Shown: positions 62,301 to 64,000 of the stretch, piece after piece
How positions within the stretch are numbered: position 1 is the first letter of the stretch
How the letters are laid out: every line of letters begins with the position of its first letter
DNA from: Brachionus manjavacas
Taxonomy: Eukaryota; Rotifera; Eurotatoria; Ploima; Brachionidae
Assembly: GCA_019054805.1 (NCBI GenBank)
Contig: JAHQIY010000002.1
Span: forward strand, 9,672,001 to 9,736,000
DNA length: 64,000 bases
Direction: 5' to 3'
Made by a program: the position numbers and the translations under genes
The notes under the pieces: generated by a model
Databases searched by the model: none
Told to the model about the DNA's origin: nothing
What the model saw: only the letters and a program-made list of their open reading frames with translations

Positions 62301-64000
62301 TTTTGCAAAAAAAAAGATGATTTTTGCTAAAAAAAGATGATTTTTGCAAAATAAAAGATGATTTTTGCTTGAAAAAATCATTTTTGCTTGAAAATAATAA
62401 TATTTCCTTTAAAAAAGATCATTTTTTCTCAAAAATAATAATTTTTGCAAAATAAAAAGTCATTTTTGCTTGAAAATATTAATATTTGCTTTAAAAAAGT
62501 TCATTTTTTCTCAAAAAAAATAATTTTGGAAAATAAAAAGATCATTTTTTCTCAAAAAAAATAATTTTAGCCAAAAAAAAGATTAATTTCTCTTTAAAAG
62601 AAATAATTTTGCTAAATAAAAGATGATTTTTGCAAAATAAAAGATGATTTCTTCTGAAAAAGAAATAATTTTGCAAAAAAAAGATGATTTTTGCTAAAAA
62701 AAGATGATTTTTGCAAAATAAAAGATGATTTCTTCTCAAAAATAATAATTTTTGCTGGAAAAAAAATCATTTTTGCTTGTAAAAAAGATGATTTTTGCTT
62801 GAAAATAATAATATTTGCTTTAAAAAAGATCATTTTTTATCAAAATAAAATAATTTTAGCAAAAAAAAAGATTAATTTATCATAAAAAGAAATAATTTTG
62901 CTAAATAAAAGAAAAAATTTTGCTAAATAAAAGATGATTTTTTGCTCAAAAAAGATGATTTTTGCTTGAAAAAAAATCATTTTTGCTTGAAAATATTAAT
63001 ATTTGCTTTAAAAAAGATCATTTTTTCTCAAAAAAAATAATTTTGGAAAATAAAAAGATCATTTTTTCTCAAAAAAAATAATTTTAGCCAAAAAAAAGAT
63101 TAATTTCTCTTTAAAAGAAATAATTTTGCTAAATAAAAGATGATTTTTGCAAAATAAAAGATGATTTCTTCTGAAAAAGAAATAATTTTGCAAAAAAAAG
63201 ATGATTTTTGCTAAAAAAAAGATGATTTTTGCAAAATAAAAGATGATTTTTGCTTGAAAAAAAATCATTTTTGCTTGAAAATAATAATATTTCCTTTAAA
63301 AAAGATCATTTTTTCTCAAAAATAATAATTTTTGCAAAATAAAAAGTCATTTTTGCTTGAAAATATTAATATTTGCTTTAAAAAAGTTCATTTTTTCTCA
63401 AAAAAATAATTTTGGAAAATAAAAAGATCATTTTTTCTCAAAAAAAATAATTTTAGCCAAAAAAAGATTAATTTCTCTTTAAAAGAAATAATTTTGCTAA
63501 ATAAAAGATGATTTTTGCAAAATAAAAGATGATTTCTTCTGAAAAAGAAATAATTTTGCAAAAAAAAGATGATTTTTGCTAAAAAAGATGATTTTTGCAA
63601 AATAAAAGATGATTTCTTCTCAAAAATAATAATTTTTGCTTGAAAAAAATCATTTTTGCTTGTAAAAAAGATGATTTTGCTTGAAAATAATAATATTTGC
63701 TTTAAAAAAGATCATTTTTTATCAAAATAAAATAATTTTAGCAAAAAAAGATTAATTTATCATAAAAAGAAATAATTTTGCTAAATAAAAGAAAAAATTT
63801 TGCTAAATAAAAGATGATTTTTGCTCAAAAAAAGATGATTTTTGCTTGAAAAAATCATTTTTGCTTGAAAATAATAATATTTCCTTTAAAAAAGATCATT
63901 TTTTCTCAAAAATAATAATTTTTGCAAAATAATAAGTCATTTTTGCTTGAAAATATTAATATTTGCTTTAAAAAGATCATTTTTTCTCAAAAAAAATAAT
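59341..64000 (+). repeat. AT-rich ~20-bp satellite, main array, final block (runs off window)
   Basis: Starts with the same succession of variants as the stretch from about 43915, including paired CAAAAATGATAATT landmarks 530 bp apart (59401, 59931; 522 bp apart in the earlier block). Near the end a higher-order unit of about 885 bp repeats. GGAAAATAAAAAGATCATT occurs at 62160, 62528, 63045 and 63414, and the rare AAAAAGTTCATT at about 62495 and 63383. No genes seen. Confidence 0.9.

Noticed and set aside
35489-64000. Many 60-110-codon frames rich in Lys, Phe and Ile (KIIIFEKKSSF type)
   Set aside because: They are translations of the AT-rich satellite in several frames and orientations, with no domain and no conserved start.

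Overview
This is a very AT-rich, repeat-dominated eukaryotic window. I find no host gene, RNA gene, operon-type signal or CRISPR array. The only protein homology comes from dead copies of two transposons: a CR1-like non-LTR retrotransposon (LINE) and a BED-finger hAT DNA transposon. That pairing, with satellite arrays and MITE-like inverted-repeat elements, fits metazoan (for example invertebrate) heterochromatin. The species cannot be named from sequence alone.

Layout. 1-7058: LINE 3' half (-), a 1.5 kb AT-rich spacer, LINE 5' half (+), hAT copy 1 (+), and a short 47-bp tandem array. 7059-13341: a seed of an AT-rich ~20-bp satellite, 2.8 kb of AT-rich sequence holding two inverted-repeat elements, and a 47-bp/141-bp tandem array that flips orientation near 12940. 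13342-19273: the 1107-7058 block again, inverted (hAT copy 2 and LINE copy B). 19271-34501: a near-complete reverse complement of 88-15745 (hAT copies 3 and 4, LINE copy C, the same arrays and spacers). 34502-35488: a short fold-back and a fourth LINE 3' fragment (D). 35489-64000: at least 28.5 kb of the ~20-bp AT-rich satellite, with an inverted block at about 55578-59340. The array runs off the window.

The main result is a set of nested palindromes. An early inversion-duplication (1107-7058 against 13342-19273) was followed by a larger one (88-15745 against 19271-34501, with a 3.5 kb spacer). A small one lies at 34.5 kb and another is inside the satellite. Variants in the four hAT copies group as (1,4) and (2,3), and a ~841-bp internal duplication of the 47-bp array is present in both large arms. 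Both facts support this order. Several junctions lie on 2-3 bp microhomologies or short palindromes, which suggests fold-back template switching during replication. One hairpin inside LINE ORF1 has three alleles, each explicable by pairing within the hairpin.

Nothing here looks able to make a functional protein. All four hAT copies share the same early stop codons, and the LINE copies are internally deleted and rearranged. The many short ORFs in the arrays are by-products of repeat period and low complexity. Copies differ widely in homopolymer length, so single-base frame differences may partly be sequencing error. The large structure should be checked against reads that span it.
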